NCBI RefSeq assembly: GCF_019722725.1
Contig: NZ_CP077941.1
Location: 1,364,001 to 1,428,000 of the forward strand
Reading direction: 5' to 3'
Length of the DNA stretch: 64,000 nucleotides
Source of the DNA: Vreelandella profundi
Lineage (GTDB): Bacteria; Pseudomonadota; Gammaproteobacteria; Pseudomonadales; Halomonadaceae
A program made the position numbers and the translations under genes. Below are positions 47,113 through 58,389 of the stretch, in pieces (the stretch's first letter is position 1; each line of letters starts with the position of its first letter). The notes under the pieces were generated by a model, which did not search any database, was not told the DNA's origin, and saw only the letters and a program-made list of their open reading frames with translations.

Positions 47113-48072
47113 ATGTCTCAACCCCTTGCCCTCATTTTTCCCGGGCAAGGCTCTCAGCAGCTGGGAATGCTGCGAGAGCTGGCCGAGCGCTATAGTGTAG
47201 TGGGAACGACATTTGAGGAAGCATCAGATGCTTTGGGCTATGACTTGTGGAAAGTCGTCCAAGAAGGTCCTGAAGCATCGCTTAATGCAACTGCATGCAC
47301 CCAGCCTGCACTGCTCTCTGCAAGCGTCGCTATTTGGCGCGTCTGGCAGGAGTTAGAAGGGCCGCGCCCGAGTGTGATGGCTGGCCATAGCTTGGGCGAA
47401 TACAGCGCGATGGTGTGTGCTGGCGTCATGAGCTTTGCCGAAGGCGTCAATTTAGTACGTCTGCGCGGTGATGCTATGCAGGAGGCAGTGCCCGCAGGGG
47501 AAGGCGGCATGGCGGCTATCCTTGGCCTGGCAGATGATGCTGTCGAGACCGCTTGTGAGAAAGCGGCTCAGGGTGAAGTTGTTTCTGCTGTCAATTATAA
47601 CTCTCCGGGGCAAGTGGTTATTGCCGGCGCTAAAGCGGCCGTTGAGCGGGCAATGGTGGCCTGCCAAGAGGCGGGCGCTAAGCGCGCTATGGCGCTGCCG
47701 GTTTCGGTGCCTTCACACTGTGCACTGATGCGGCCTGCTGCTGAGCGGCTGGATGCGGCGATGCAGGCTATTGAACTGCGCGCGCCACGCTATAAAGTGA
47801 TCCAGAATGTTGACGCCCAGGCCCATGCCGATATTGCTACACTGCGTACGCGCCTTATTGAGCAGCTGTATCAGCCGGTGCGCTGGAGTGCTTGCGTTGA
47901 AGTGATGGCGGGTCAGGGCGTTGAGATATTTATTGAGTGCGGGCCAGGAAAGGTGTTGACTGGTCTTAATAAGCGTATCGTGAAGGGTAGTAAGGGGCTG
48001 GCAGTGAATGATCCTGACAGCCTGAACTCGGCGCTAGCGCTGGCGCGTGAGACGTTGATTGGCAAGGCGTGA
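47113..48072 (+). CDS. fabD: malonyl-CoA:ACP transacylase FabD
   Basis: FabD loads malonate onto acyl carrier protein for fatty acid elongation. ATG 47113 gives 319 residues; an open frame nine codons upstream lacks a better signal. F-P-G-Q-G-S-Q at the N-terminus and the nucleophile motif G-H-S-L-G-E-Y-S-A are present, with a catalytic His in V-P-S-H-C. Length is close to E. coli (309). Confidence 0.96.
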   Translation: MSQPLALIFPGQGSQQLGMLRELAERYSVVGTTFEEASDALGYDLWKVVQEGPEASLNATACTQPALLSASVAIWRVWQELEGPRPSVMAGHSLGEYSAMVCAGVMSFAEGVNLVRLRGDAMQEAVPAGEGGMAAILGLADDAVETACEKAAQGEVVSAVNYNSPGQVVIAGAKAAVERAMVACQEAGAKRAMALPVSVPSHCALMRPAAERLDAAMQAIELRAPRYKVIQNVDAQAHADIATLRTRLIEQLYQPVRWSACVEVMAGQGVEIFIECGPGKVLTGLNKRIVKGSKGLAVNDPDSLNSALALARETLIGKA

Positions 48073-48129
48073 CCGCAGGCTGTTTTGATCGCTATCCTAA
48101 CGTGTTGACACGGTTGAAGGCAGAACGTT

Positions 48130-48873
48130 ATGACGCAAGAACGTAGAGTGGCACTGGTGACTGGCGCGAGTCGTGGGATTGGGCAAGCAATTGCCCGCGA
48201 GCTAGGTCGCCAGGGGCGCATTGTGATTGGCACGGCAACGAGTGAGTCCGGTGCTGAAAAAATTGATGCTGATCTCAAGCAGAATGGTATCGAAGGTGCC
48301 GGCCTATGCTTGAATGTGACTGATCAGGCCAGCATTGATGACGTGTTGAAAACCATCACTGCGCGCTTTGGTGCACCGACTATCTTGGTTAACAATGCGG
48401 GTATCACGCGCGACAATTTGCTGATGCGCATGAAAGAGGACGAGTGGGACTCCGTCATGGATACCAACTTGAAATCTGTCTACCGTGTGAGCAAAGCTTG
48501 CTTGCGTGGCATGACCAAGGCGCGTTTTGGGCGTATCGTGTCGATTAGTTCTGTAGTGGCAACCATGGGCAACCTGGGCCAAACTAACTATGCGGCCGCT
48601 AAAGCAGGAATGGAGGGCTTTAGTCGCGCTTTGGCACGTGAGGTTTCCTCGCGCGCCATTACGGTCAACGCAGTGGCGCCTGGGTTTATCGCCACTGATA
48701 TGACCGGAGCACTACCTGAGGCGCAGCATGAAATGCTGCTTAAGCAAATTCCGTTGGCTCGTTTAGGCGCACCGGAAGAGATCGCCGCAGCGGTGGGTTT
48801 TTTGACCAGTGAAGCAGCCGGTTATATCACCGGTGAGACGCTTCACGTTAACGGCGGCATGAATATGCGTTGA
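48130..48873 (+). CDS. fabG: 3-oxoacyl-ACP reductase FabG
   Basis: FabG reduces 3-oxoacyl-ACP with NADPH in fatty acid elongation. The 247-residue short-chain dehydrogenase has the T-G-A-S-R-G-I-G cofactor motif, N-N-A-G-I-T-R-D, and the Ser-Tyr-Lys catalytic set (S-I-S-S-V and Y-A-A-A-K). It ends H-V-N-G-G-M-N-M-R. It lies between fabD and acpP as in E. coli. Confidence 0.97.
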   Translation: MTQERRVALVTGASRGIGQAIARELGRQGRIVIGTATSESGAEKIDADLKQNGIEGAGLCLNVTDQASIDDVLKTITARFGAPTILVNNAGITRDNLLMRMKEDEWDSVMDTNLKSVYRVSKACLRGMTKARFGRIVSISSVVATMGNLGQTNYAAAKAGMEGFSRALAREVSSRAITVNAVAPGFIATDMTGALPEAQHEMLLKQIPLARLGAPEEIAAAVGFLTSEAAGYITGETLHVNGGMNMR

Positions 48874-48891
48874 TGGCCTTGGGCTTGGCGG

Positions 48892-48918
48892 TTGCGTCTA
48901 TCCAAGGGCGTCTATAAA
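48892..48918 (+). promoter_or_regulatory. possible acpP promoter
   Basis: TTGCGT (48892-48897) and TATAAA (48913-48918) are separated by only 15 bases, short for sigma-70, about 80 bases before acpP. acpP usually has its own promoter. Weak support. Confidence 0.3.
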
Positions 48919-48997
48919 CTACCCCGCAGCTTTTGGCTTGCGGTTTCCAAATAGCTGGTTATCAAAAACGGCTAATGTGAACGACTGGAGTACGTTA

Positions 48998-49231
48998 ATG
49001 AGTACTATTGAAGAGCGCGTGAAAAAAGTTGTAGCAGAGCGCCTGAACGTTAAAGAAGAAGACATCCAAAACAGTTCTTCTTTCACTGAAGACTTGGGTG
49101 CTGACTCGCTCGACACCGTTGAGCTGGTAATGGCTTTGGAAGAGGAATTTGATACTGAAATTCCTGATGAAGAAGCTGAAAAGATCACCACGGTTCAAGA
49201 AGCCATCGATTACGTGAACGCCCACCAGTAA
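48998..49231 (+). CDS. acpP: acyl carrier protein
   Basis: AcpP carries fatty acyl chains on a 4'-phosphopantetheine arm. The 77-residue acidic protein begins [10 protein letters not shown] and has the attachment motif [11 protein letters not shown] with Ser37. CTGGAG lies just before ATG 48998; the longer upstream frame is non-coding. A 123-base gap separates it from fabG, and a terminator follows. Confidence 0.98.
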   Translation: MSTIEERVKKVVAERLNVKEEDIQNSSSFTEDLGADSLDTVELVMALEEEFDTEIPDEEAEKITTVQEAIDYVNAHQ

Positions 49232-49260
49232 GGGCTGTATCGATGCATCGAACCTGGGTG

Positions 49261-49274
49261 GGGTGCTAGCACCC
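49261..49274. repeat. 14-bp perfect palindrome after acpP
   Basis: GGGTGCTAGCACCC is its own reverse complement. It lies 30 bases after the acpP stop, just before the terminator hairpin; it may be an extra 3' hairpin or a protein site. Confidence 0.5.
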
Positions 49275-49279
49275 GCCTT

Positions 49280-49310
49280 AAAAGCCGTCCTTTCGCAGGG
49301 CGGCTTTTTT
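49280..49310 (+). terminator. intrinsic terminator after acpP
   Basis: An 11-bp stem AAAAGCCGTCC / GGGCGGCTTTT (one G-U pair) around a seven-base loop, followed by a run of six T. It separates abundant acpP mRNA from fabF. Confidence 0.9.
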
Positions 49311-49348
49311 GCATTGCTGCAACAATGCTTATAACGTTCAAAGTCCGT

Positions 49349-49354
49349 TATACT
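49349..49354 (+). promoter_or_regulatory. possible fabF -10 element
   Basis: TATACT is a good -10 hexamer 68 bases before the fabF ATG and after the acpP terminator, where a new promoter is needed. The -35 position (TGCTTA at 17 bases) is poor, so an activator may be involved or the call may be wrong. Confidence 0.3.
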
Positions 49355-49422
49355 ACTGACCAAATTTAAGCAGCAAATGACCCAAGTGGGTTGCGTCACC
49401 ATGGATGCCTGGAGGAAAGCAG

Positions 49423-50661
49423 ATGGCACGGAAAAGGGTAGTGGTAACTGGGCTAGGCCTGGTGACTCCGGTGGGTAATAGTGTTGATGAGTCGTGGGCT
49501 AACATTGTTGCGGGCAAAAGTGGCATTACACCGATTGAACATTTCGACCCCAGCGGGTTTAACACGCGCTTTAGTGGTTCTATTAAAAACTTTGATATTA
49601 GTCCGTACCTGAACCCTAAAGACGCCCGCAAAATGGATCTATTTATCCAATACGGCATGGCAGCGGGGGCTCAGGCGGTTGAAGACTCGGGTATCGAGTG
49701 CAGCGAAGAAAATGCCGATCGCATCGGTGTGGCTATTGGCTCAGGCATTGGTGGTTTGCCAATGATTGAGCATAACCACAACGCGCTGAATAAAGGCGGC
49801 GCTCGCAAGGTGTCACCGTTCTTTGTGCCAGGCTCTATCATCAATATGATTTCCGGCAACATGGCGATTCAGCATGGTTTTAGAGGCCCCAATATTGCGA
49901 TTACGACGGCCTGTACGTCAGGCACGCATAATATTGGCTACAGCGCGCGTACGATTGCCTATGGTGATGCGGATGTCATGGTTTGTGGTGGTGCCGAAAT
50001 GGCCACTACGCCGCTAGGATTGGGTGGCTTTTCGGCGGCGCGCGCGCTTTCCACGCGTAACGATGATCCTGAATCGGCCAGTCGCCCGTGGGATAAGGAT
50101 CGTGATGGCTTTGTACTGTCTGACGGTGCCGGTGTACTGGTACTTGAAGAGTATGAACATGCCAAAGCCCGTGGCGCGCATATGTATGCTGAGCTGGTTG
50201 GATTCGGCATGAGTGACGATGCGTACCACATGACCTCGCCACCCGAAGATGGTCGCGGCGCGGCGCTCTCTATGCGTAATGCGATCAAAGATGCCCAAAT
50301 AGATGTGTCCAAGCTGCATTATATTAACGCACATGGAACGTCGACGGCCGCCGGAGATTTAGCCGAGAGTCGTGCTATTGAAAGCGTTTTGGGTGATGCC
50401 GCTAATAGTGTGGCCGTCAGCTCGACCAAATCAATGATTGGGCATTTGCTGGGTGCGGCTGGCGCGGTAGAAGCGGTATTTTGCATCCTGGCTATCCGTG
50501 ATCAGGTGGCGCCGCCAACGATTAATTTGGATAACCCGCAGGAAGGCTGCAATCTCGATTACGTGCCGCATACCGCCCGTGACATGCGTATTGATATGAC
50601 GCTGTCCAACTCGTTTGGCTTTGGTGGTACTAACGGCTCGCTGCTATTTAAGAAAGTCTAG
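49423..50661 (+). CDS. fabF: 3-oxoacyl-ACP synthase II FabF
   Basis: FabF condenses malonyl-ACP with acyl-ACP and sets the proportion of longer unsaturated fatty acids. ATG 49423 follows a strong GGAGGAAA site; 412 residues. The catalytic Cys164 is in T-A-C-T-S-G-T, and the two histidines are in A-H-G-T-S-T and I-G-H-L-L-G-A-A-G. It is followed by pabC after 6 bases, the usual E. coli order. Confidence 0.97.
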   Translation: MARKRVVVTGLGLVTPVGNSVDESWANIVAGKSGITPIEHFDPSGFNTRFSGSIKNFDISPYLNPKDARKMDLFIQYGMAAGAQAVEDSGIECSEENADRIGVAIGSGIGGLPMIEHNHNALNKGGARKVSPFFVPGSIINMISGNMAIQHGFRGPNIAITTACTSGTHNIGYSARTIAYGDADVMVCGGAEMATTPLGLGGFSAARALSTRNDDPESASRPWDKDRDGFVLSDGAGVLVLEEYEHAKARGAHMYAELVGFGMSDDAYHMTSPPEDGRGAALSMRNAIKDAQIDVSKLHYINAHGTSTAAGDLAESRAIESVLGDAANSVAVSSTKSMIGHLLGAAGAVEAVFCILAIRDQVAPPTINLDNPQEGCNLDYVPHTARDMRIDMTLSNSFGFGGTNGSLLFKKV

Positions 50662-50667
50662 TCAGCG

Positions 50668-51507
50668 ATGATGCCGCCCCCGCTATCAACTGATGAGCCC
50701 ACGTTTGATGGCCAAGTGCCCTTCGATGATCGTGGGCTCGCGTACGGTGATGGCGTGTTTGAAACCGTGCTGTTGCGCGCGGGCAAGCCCGTTCTGTGGG
50801 ATTACCACACTGCGCGCCTGAGGCAAGGGTGCCAGCGGCTGGGTATTAGCGTGCCTTGCCAGGCGTCGCTTGAGGCAACATGGCAGGGCGCGCCTACCGC
50901 CGCACTGGAAGTGCTTAAAATCATCCTGACTCGGGGCAGCGGTGGCCGTGGCTATGCCCAGCCCGACACCGTCATGCCGCGCTTGCTCAGCCGACGAGCA
51001 CCATTTCAGCCGTCGCCTGAGCGCTGGTGTTTGGGGGTCACGGTGCGGCTTTGTGACCTTCGCCTAAGCCATCAGCCGCGACTGGCGGGTATAAAGCATC
51101 TTAACCGCTTAGAAAACGTGCTGGCTCGTCAAGAGTGGAGTGATGCCGGTATTGCTGAAGGCCTGCTCGTCGATAGCGACGATGTTGTCGTGGAGGCCAC
51201 CAGCATGAACGTGTTCTGGCAGCAGGCGGGAGAAGTGTTTACACCGATGACTGACCAGTGCGGTGTCGCGGGCACCCTGAGCGCCGCATTAATGGACCGG
51301 GGGGCTGTAAAGCAAGCGACGCTGAGGCTTAGCCAATTGCCGGCGGTAGAACACTGCTGGGTAGCGAACTCTGTTCAGGGCATGTGGCCCGTTACCACGC
51401 TGTTGGGAGCCGACGGCTCGGTGCTACAGCGCTGGCCTGCACGAAAAACGGATTCTCTGCAGCGTTTGGCGCACCAGTTATTAGGCTATGCGCCAGAATC
51501 TTATTAG
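50668..51507 (+). CDS. pabC: aminodeoxychorismate lyase PabC
   Basis: PabC converts 4-amino-4-deoxychorismate to p-aminobenzoate for folate. The 279-residue PLP fold-type IV protein has F-D-D-R-G-L-A-Y-G-D-G-V-F-E-T near the N-terminus, the PLP lysine in I-K-H-L-N-R-L-E-N-V-L-A-R, and E-A-T-S-M-N-V-F. The start may be ATG 50668 or 50671. It is placed between fabF and mltG as in E. coli. Confidence 0.95.
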   Translation: MMPPPLSTDEPTFDGQVPFDDRGLAYGDGVFETVLLRAGKPVLWDYHTARLRQGCQRLGISVPCQASLEATWQGAPTAALEVLKIILTRGSGGRGYAQPDTVMPRLLSRRAPFQPSPERWCLGVTVRLCDLRLSHQPRLAGIKHLNRLENVLARQEWSDAGIAEGLLVDSDDVVVEATSMNVFWQQAGEVFTPMTDQCGVAGTLSAALMDRGAVKQATLRLSQLPAVEHCWVANSVQGMWPVTTLLGADGSVLQRWPARKTDSLQRLAHQLLGYAPESY

Positions 51508-51537
51508 GTATCGCCCCGCAATTTTCAACGAGGTGTC

Positions 51538-52545
51538 ATGGTGAAACGGTTATTTACCGCTTTGTTAGTAGTAGTGGTCGTTGGGGCTGCAAGCGTTGTG
51601 GGCGGCTATTTTTATTGGCAAAGTCGGTTAAATGCACCGCTCGCTCTGGATGCGCCAATGCTCTATCAGGTGCCTTCCGGTGCCGGATTCAATCAGGTGG
51701 TTGGGCAATTAGAAGCGCAAGGCGTGGTGGACGATGCCTGGGCATTTCAGCTGTTAGCAAAGGTCGAGCCTGAGCGTGTGCCGCGTTTACGTACCGGCGA
51801 GTACCAGCTATTGCCTGAAATGAGCGGGCTGGAAATGATGGCGCTGTTGGGTAGTGACAACGTTGTGACCTACTCGCTGACTATTCCTGAGGGGTGGTCG
51901 TTTCGACAAATGCGCGAGCTGCTGAATGCGGCGCCGAAACTTGCACACCGTACGGCAGATATGAGCGATGCCGAGGTCATGACGCTGCTTGATCGTGAAG
52001 ACGTATTCCCGGAAGGCTGGTTTTTCCCGGATACCTATCGCTATCATCTGGGTATGAGCGATGTGGATGTTTTGCGCCAATCATTGGCGCGCATGGAGCG
52101 TATTCTTGACGACGTTTGGGAAGAGCGTGGCGATGACTTAACCATTGAGTCCTCTTACGAAGCGCTTATCATGGCCTCGTTAATTGAGCGTGAGACCGGT
52201 GCGCCACAGGAACGCAATGAGATTGCCGGTGTGTTTAAGCGACGCATGGAGCAAGGCATGCGCTTGCAAACAGATCCAACGGTTATTTACGGTATGGGCG
52301 AGCGCTATGACGGGCGAATCACCCGCGCCGATCTGCGTGAAGCAACGCCTTACAATACCTATATGATTGACGGCATGCCGCCCACGCCTATTGCCATGCC
52401 GGGGCGCGCGTCGTTAGAGGCCGCGGTGAATCCATTGCCGGGTGAAACGCTTTACTTCGTTTCCCGTGGAGATGGCACTCACCAGTTCTCGCGTACGCTG
52501 CGTGAGCATAATAATGCCGTCAATCGCTATATTCGTAATCGATAA
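51538..52545 (+). CDS. mltG: endolytic murein transglycosylase MltG
   Basis: MltG cuts nascent glycan strands and is thought to end peptidoglycan polymerisation. The 335-residue protein has one N-terminal membrane segment (about residues 5-27), a LysM-like domain, and the YceG catalytic domain. The catalytic glutamate motif I-E-R-E-T-G has Glu217 and Glu219; M-R-L-Q-T-D-P-T-V-I-Y-G and P-T-P-I-A-M-P-G are conserved. Confidence 0.96.
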   Translation: MVKRLFTALLVVVVVGAASVVGGYFYWQSRLNAPLALDAPMLYQVPSGAGFNQVVGQLEAQGVVDDAWAFQLLAKVEPERVPRLRTGEYQLLPEMSGLEMMALLGSDNVVTYSLTIPEGWSFRQMRELLNAAPKLAHRTADMSDAEVMTLLDREDVFPEGWFFPDTYRYHLGMSDVDVLRQSLARMERILDDVWEERGDDLTIESSYEALIMASLIERETGAPQERNEIAGVFKRRMEQGMRLQTDPTVIYGMGERYDGRITRADLREATPYNTYMIDGMPPTPIAMPGRASLEAAVNPLPGETLYFVSRGDGTHQFSRTLREHNNAVNRYIRNR

Positions 52546-52598
52546 TCGCCGGGATCTTTCGCTAACGATCGGTCACTAACGATTTATCACCACAGTAA

Positions 52599-54238
<1,640 letters not shown>

Positions 54239-54279
54239 CCGCGTTAATGTTCTTATCTCGCCACTGCAACGAGGTCGCT

Positions 54280-54615
54280 ATGACAGCTCAGAAAGCGCTA
54301 TCACTCAACGTCCCCGATGTGCCAACGCTGCTCTCTGCCTACATGCCTTTTCTGAATCGCGGCGGCATCTTTATTCCCACGCTAACGCCTTATGCGATGG
54401 GCCAGCAGGTTTTTTTATTACTCACGTTGCCGGGCGAAAGCCAGCGTCGCTCAGTGACGGGGCAGGTTGCATGGGTGTCGCCCGAAGGCGTTAGCGGGCA
54501 ACGTATTGCTGGTATTGGCGTGCACTTTAGCCCGCAAGACTCATCCGTGCGTGAGCGGATTGAAACGCTGCTTGCCGGCCAGTTAGATAGCGCTGGGCCA
54601 TCGTTCACGCTCTGA
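54280..54615 (+). CDS. pilZ: PilZ-type type IV pilus biogenesis protein
   Basis: The 111-residue product is a PilZ domain of the original PilZ kind: no R-x-x-x-R or D-x-S-x-x-G c-di-GMP motifs, but the barrel strands with R-S-V-T-G-Q-V-A-W-V and G-I-G-V-H-F are present. In Pseudomonas PilZ it supports PilB/FimX-dependent pilus assembly. ATG 54280 follows GAGG; the longer upstream frame overlaps holB. Position between holB and tatD matches Pseudomonas pilZ. Confidence 0.9.
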   Translation: MTAQKALSLNVPDVPTLLSAYMPFLNRGGIFIPTLTPYAMGQQVFLLLTLPGESQRRSVTGQVAWVSPEGVSGQRIAGIGVHFSPQDSSVRERIETLLAGQLDSAGPSFTL

Positions 54616-54656
54616 ATACACTGTTAAGCTTCTTTTCATTCGCTGTAGAGATCCGC

Positions 54657-55487
54657 ATGTTTGTCGATTCCCACTGTCATCTAGACCGTTTATCCGACCA
54701 GACCCATGGAGGCGATCTCGCCGCCACCTTGGCGGCTGCGCGCGCTGCCCACGTTAGTCAATTCCTGGCCGTTGCGGTCAACTTAGATGATATGCCAGCG
54801 CTAGCGGCAATAGCGCGTGATCATCAGGATGTGGCGATTTCCGCTGGCCTGCATCCGCTGCATACGTCTGAAAGAGAGCCCAGCGTTGAGGATATTAAAG
54901 ACGCCGCTGAGCAGTACGGCGCGGTAGCCATCGGCGAAACGGGCCTGGATTATCACTATCGCGATAGCGTTCCGGTTGAAATCCAGCATGAGCGCTTCAA
55001 GCGTCATTTGATTGCCGCACGGGAGCTCGCCCTGCCGGTGATTATTCACACGCGAGAAGCTAAAGAGGAAACCCTGGCCCTGCTGCGCGAATATAGCGAT
55101 CCTCAAGTGGGCGGTGTATTACACTGCTTTACTGAGGACTTGGCGATGGCGCGTGAAGCGGTGCGGTTGGGCTTTTATATATCTCTCTCGGGTATTATTA
55201 CTTTTGCCAGTGCAGCGGCGCTGCGAGAGCTGGCCCGCCAGCTGCCGTTGGATCGCTTGCTGATTGAGACCGATAGCCCCTATTTGGCACCAGTGCCGCA
55301 TCGTGGCAAGCCCAATCAGCCAGCCTGGGTAGTGGCCGTCGCCGAGTGCATTGCTCAAGAGCGGGGCATCAGCGTTGATGAAGTCGCGATGCAAACCACC
55401 GCGAATTTTTATCAGCTGTTTCGTGCGGCCGCGCCTGATACCCCTGAGCATGTTAAGGAGGCGCTGGCGCAGTCGGGACTTGTGTAG
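54657..55487 (+). CDS. TatD-family metal-dependent hydrolase (YcfH type)
   Basis: The 276-residue amidohydrolase-fold protein has the metal motif S-H-C-H-L-D at residues 5-10, the G-E-T-G-L-D-Y-H-Y region, H-T-R-E-A and E-T-D-S-P-Y-L-A-P. TatD proteins are DNases acting on DNA ends or quality-control enzymes; YcfH itself is little characterised. Genes tmk-holB-pilZ-(tatD/ycfH) occur together in many gammaproteobacteria. Confidence 0.92.
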   Translation: MFVDSHCHLDRLSDQTHGGDLAATLAAARAAHVSQFLAVAVNLDDMPALAAIARDHQDVAISAGLHPLHTSEREPSVEDIKDAAEQYGAVAIGETGLDYHYRDSVPVEIQHERFKRHLIAARELALPVIIHTREAKEETLALLREYSDPQVGGVLHCFTEDLAMAREAVRLGFYISLSGIITFASAAALRELARQLPLDRLLIETDSPYLAPVPHRGKPNQPAWVVAVAECIAQERGISVDEVAMQTTANFYQLFRAAAPDTPEHVKEALAQSGLV

Positions 55488-55525
55488 CCTGGTAGAGCCA
55501 TCGGCATGATTAAACGAGGTGGGTA

Positions 55526-56098
55526 ATGAATATTGATCGACTGATACAGCAGCGCGATACGGCAGAAGAGAATGCCAGCGCTATCCCTCCTTTAGATAAG
55601 TGGCATCCGGCGCTTTCCGGTGACATGAATCTAAGTATTCATGCTGATGGTACCTGGTGGCACGAGGGACAGCCGTTTGCCCGCACCAAGGTGGCTCGTT
55701 TGCTGGCAACGCTATTGCGTCATGATGCCGACGGATACTGCCTAGTAACGCCGGTTGAGCGCTGGCGGGTTCAGGTTGAAGATCTTCCGCTGGTCGCCGT
55801 TGAAGCCGATTTTCATGATGATGCCTGGTGGTTCACTACCCAGTTTGATGATGTTGTTCGCTTAGATACCGAACACCCGCTGAGCGTTACTTTAAATTCA
55901 CAGGGTGAGCAAGTGCCGCAGCTGCCGGTACGCTTTGGGCTAGCCGCACGGCTGCACCGCAATGTTTACTATCAGCTGGTTGAGGCCGCAGAGACCCGCG
56001 ACGTCGGCAATGGCGTGACGGAGATAGGCTTAATTAGCGCGGGGCACTGGTTTGCTCTGGGCCAGCTGGACGATGATTCAACAGGCGAGGCGCCGTGA
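55526..56098 (+). CDS. DUF1285 protein
   Basis: The 190-residue product carries the DUF1285 pattern: P-P-L-D-K-W-H-P near residue 22, D-G-T-W-W-H-E-G-Q-P-F-A-R, and V-T-P-V-E-R-W-R-V-Q-V-E-D. Its function is not known. The motifs point to a small beta-rich cytoplasmic protein; no membrane segment or signal is seen. It overlaps the next gene, a helicase, by 4 bases, suggesting joint expression. Confidence 0.88.
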   Translation: MNIDRLIQQRDTAEENASAIPPLDKWHPALSGDMNLSIHADGTWWHEGQPFARTKVARLLATLLRHDADGYCLVTPVERWRVQVEDLPLVAVEADFHDDAWWFTTQFDDVVRLDTEHPLSVTLNSQGEQVPQLPVRFGLAARLHRNVYYQLVEAAETRDVGNGVTEIGLISAGHWFALGQLDDDSTGEAP

Positions 56099-58305
56099 AG
56101 TTAACCGCTGAACAGCAAGCCGTCGTTAATCATAGTGCTGGGCACGCGCGGGTAGCGGCCGTCGCGGGGGCAGGCAAGACCACGACTATGGCTGCCCGAG
56201 TACTGTATTTATTGGCAAGCGGTGTGCCGTCCAAGCGTATTTTGGTGCTGATGTTTAACCGCTCTGCGAAGGATGATTTTCAGCGCCGCTTAGCGTCAAT
56301 GGCGCCCGCCGGGCAAGTGCTGCCCGACGTGCGGACCTTTCATTCGCTGGGGCATCGCTTAACGCAAAGCCTATGCCGCTGGGGTGCGCTTGCCTCACGT
56401 CATCTGTTATCCGCCGATTGGCAGTTAGAAAGGCTGCTCCGTCAAGCGAGCCTTAATGTGCTACGTGATGCCGTCGAGCGCCGCGATGCTGCTCTGGAAG
56501 GTGATCGGCTTGAAACCCTGGCGCACTTCTGTGGCTTAGTGAAGGCGGAAATGATCACGCCCGAGGCGCTTTACGAGCGGCTTAATTTCGACACCGATAC
56601 CGACTATTTTCCGGCTGCGTTTGCCGAAGCAGAGCGGCTATTAGAATCTGAAGGTGTCATGACGTATGCTGACTTACTTTATCGGCCGCTGCAGGCTTTA
56701 GAGTCTGATAGCGCGCTGCGGGATCGCGTTGAAGGGTTTCTCGATCACGTCATTATTGATGAATATCAGGATATTAACGCCGCGCAGCAGCGACTCTTAT
56801 CCGTGCTCGTTGGCAAGCACGCCAGCGTAATGGCGGTCGGCGATGCCAATCAGTGTATTTATGAGTGGCGCGGTGCCAAGCCCGATACCATGCTAGAAAA
56901 TTTTACCGCCACTTTTGGCAATGCTACCGACTATCCGCTCTCTACTACCTTTCGCCACGGCCATGCCCTGGCGTTAGCCGCTAATCATGCCATCGCCGCT
57001 AATCAGCGTCGCCCCAACCAGCTGTGCCTCGCAGCGCCTAATAATCCAGAGACCCGCCTACTAGTCGGGCAAGGTAGCCGCTTGCTACTTGATGCGTTGA
57101 TGGACTGGCAGGCCCAGGGGCGGGCGCTTAACGAAACCAGTTTGCTGGTGCGCAGCTGGGCGCTGTCGGTGCCGTTTCAACTAGCGTTGTTACAGGCCGG
57201 GATTCCGTTTCGCCTTCAGCGTGAAGATCGTTTCGTCTTTCGTCTGCCGTTGGTGCAGGCGCTGGCGGGCTATTTAAAGCTGTCGCGTCGATCTGTTCTT
57301 CTGCGTGACCCACAGCAGCTTTTGTTACTACTTTCCCAGCCGACTCCTTTTGTTGCCCGTGAGCGGCTGCAGCGCCTAGCTGAGCAGCTGGCCGCTACTC
57401 AGCAGTGGCCAGAGCGGCATGATCCGGTGCTGACAGAGCTAAAGCCAATCCAGCGCCGCACGTTAAAAAAGCGCTGGGTGCTGCTGTGCGAGCTGCCTCA
57501 ACTGAGTGCCTGGCCGCCAGCAAAGCTGTTAAGGCATGTCGTTGATAGCATTGACGCGGAAAAAACGCTCAAACGTGCCGCCGCGCGTCGCGATAAGGGC
57601 GAAGAGGATGTTCGGCTTCTCGACGTGTTGATCGAGCAAGCGCAGAGCGTCCAAGATCCCGATGCCTTTATCGAACTACTAGAGCGCCCGGTCGAGAATC
57701 AGGCGGGTGGTGTGCTTATTAGTACCGTACACGGCGCCAAAGGGCTGGAATGGCCGCTGGTTGCCGTGGCTGGTGTCAATGAGGAAGATTTTCCCCACTA
57801 CAGTCGCGATAATCCGCTCAGCGATGAGCGTTTGGAAGAGGAGCGAAGGCTTTTCTACGTGGCGATTACACGGGCTCAAGAGCAACTGCTGGTGCTTCAT
57901 GATGGTGGTGCTCATCGTCCAAGTCGTTTTATTGCTGAAAGCGCTTGGCAGGACAGTATGCGCGTGGCGTCTTGCTTGGCGAGTGGCAGTGCGCCAGCGA
58001 CTTCGTTGCAGGTGACTTCGGTTGGGCTGGTTGAGCGCTATTTAATGCGCTTAGGCCGTGACGATATTGTGCTTGCCGCGGCGCAGCTTGAAGAGGCTAA
58101 AGCAGCGTATGCTGCAGGCACGCATTTTTATCCCGGTCAGCGGCTTTTGCATGCAGTGTTTGGAGAAGGGGAGGTTGCGGCAGTAGAGGGAAATGCCAGT
58201 GATCCGGTCATTGATGTGCGCTTTGATCAGGCCGGCCGGCGCCGCCTTATCGCGCGTCGTGCGCCCATTGAGCTGCTGGAAACACCGCAAAAAGCCGTGC
58301 TTTGA
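56095..58305 (+). CDS. UvrD/Rep-family superfamily 1 DNA helicase
   Basis: A 736-residue SF1A helicase. Q-motif/motif I are T-A-E-Q-Q-A-V and A-G-A-G-K-T-T (residues 24-30), motif II I-I-D-E-Y-Q-D, motif III/IV Q-C-I-Y-E-W-R-G-A, motif V T-V-H-G-A-K-G-L-E-W, motif VI Y-V-A-I-T-R-A. The last 60 residues (F-Y-P-G-Q-R-L-L-H-A-V-F-G-E-G-E-V) form a UvrD/PcrA-like C-terminal Tudor-type domain, which in UvrD binds RNA polymerase. It is not clearly UvrD or Rep themselves and has no assigned symbol. It overlaps the DUF1285 gene. Confidence 0.92.
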   Translation: MKLTAEQQAVVNHSAGHARVAAVAGAGKTTTMAARVLYLLASGVPSKRILVLMFNRSAKDDFQRRLASMAPAGQVLPDVRTFHSLGHRLTQSLCRWGALASRHLLSADWQLERLLRQASLNVLRDAVERRDAALEGDRLETLAHFCGLVKAEMITPEALYERLNFDTDTDYFPAAFAEAERLLESEGVMTYADLLYRPLQALESDSALRDRVEGFLDHVIIDEYQDINAAQQRLLSVLVGKHASVMAVGDANQCIYEWRGAKPDTMLENFTATFGNATDYPLSTTFRHGHALALAANHAIAANQRRPNQLCLAAPNNPETRLLVGQGSRLLLDALMDWQAQGRALNETSLLVRSWALSVPFQLALLQAGIPFRLQREDRFVFRLPLVQALAGYLKLSRRSVLLRDPQQLLLLLSQPTPFVARERLQRLAEQLAATQQWPERHDPVLTELKPIQRRTLKKRWVLLCELPQLSAWPPAKLLRHVVDSIDAEKTLKRAAARRDKGEEDVRLLDVLIEQAQSVQDPDAFIELLERPVENQAGGVLISTVHGAKGLEWPLVAVAGVNEEDFPHYSRDNPLSDERLEEERRLFYVAITRAQEQLLVLHDGGAHRPSRFIAESAWQDSMRVASCLASGSAPATSLQVTSVGLVERYLMRLGRDDIVLAAAQLEEAKAAYAAGTHFYPGQRLLHAVFGEGEVAAVEGNASDPVIDVRFDQAGRRRLIARRAPIELLETPQKAVL

Positions 58306-58389
58306 TAGGGTGGCGGTGAAGCACGTGTGCCCAACGCGTTACGGCCATTCGCTAGCCGTAACGCGACTGATGGCATCGCAGAGTATGGA

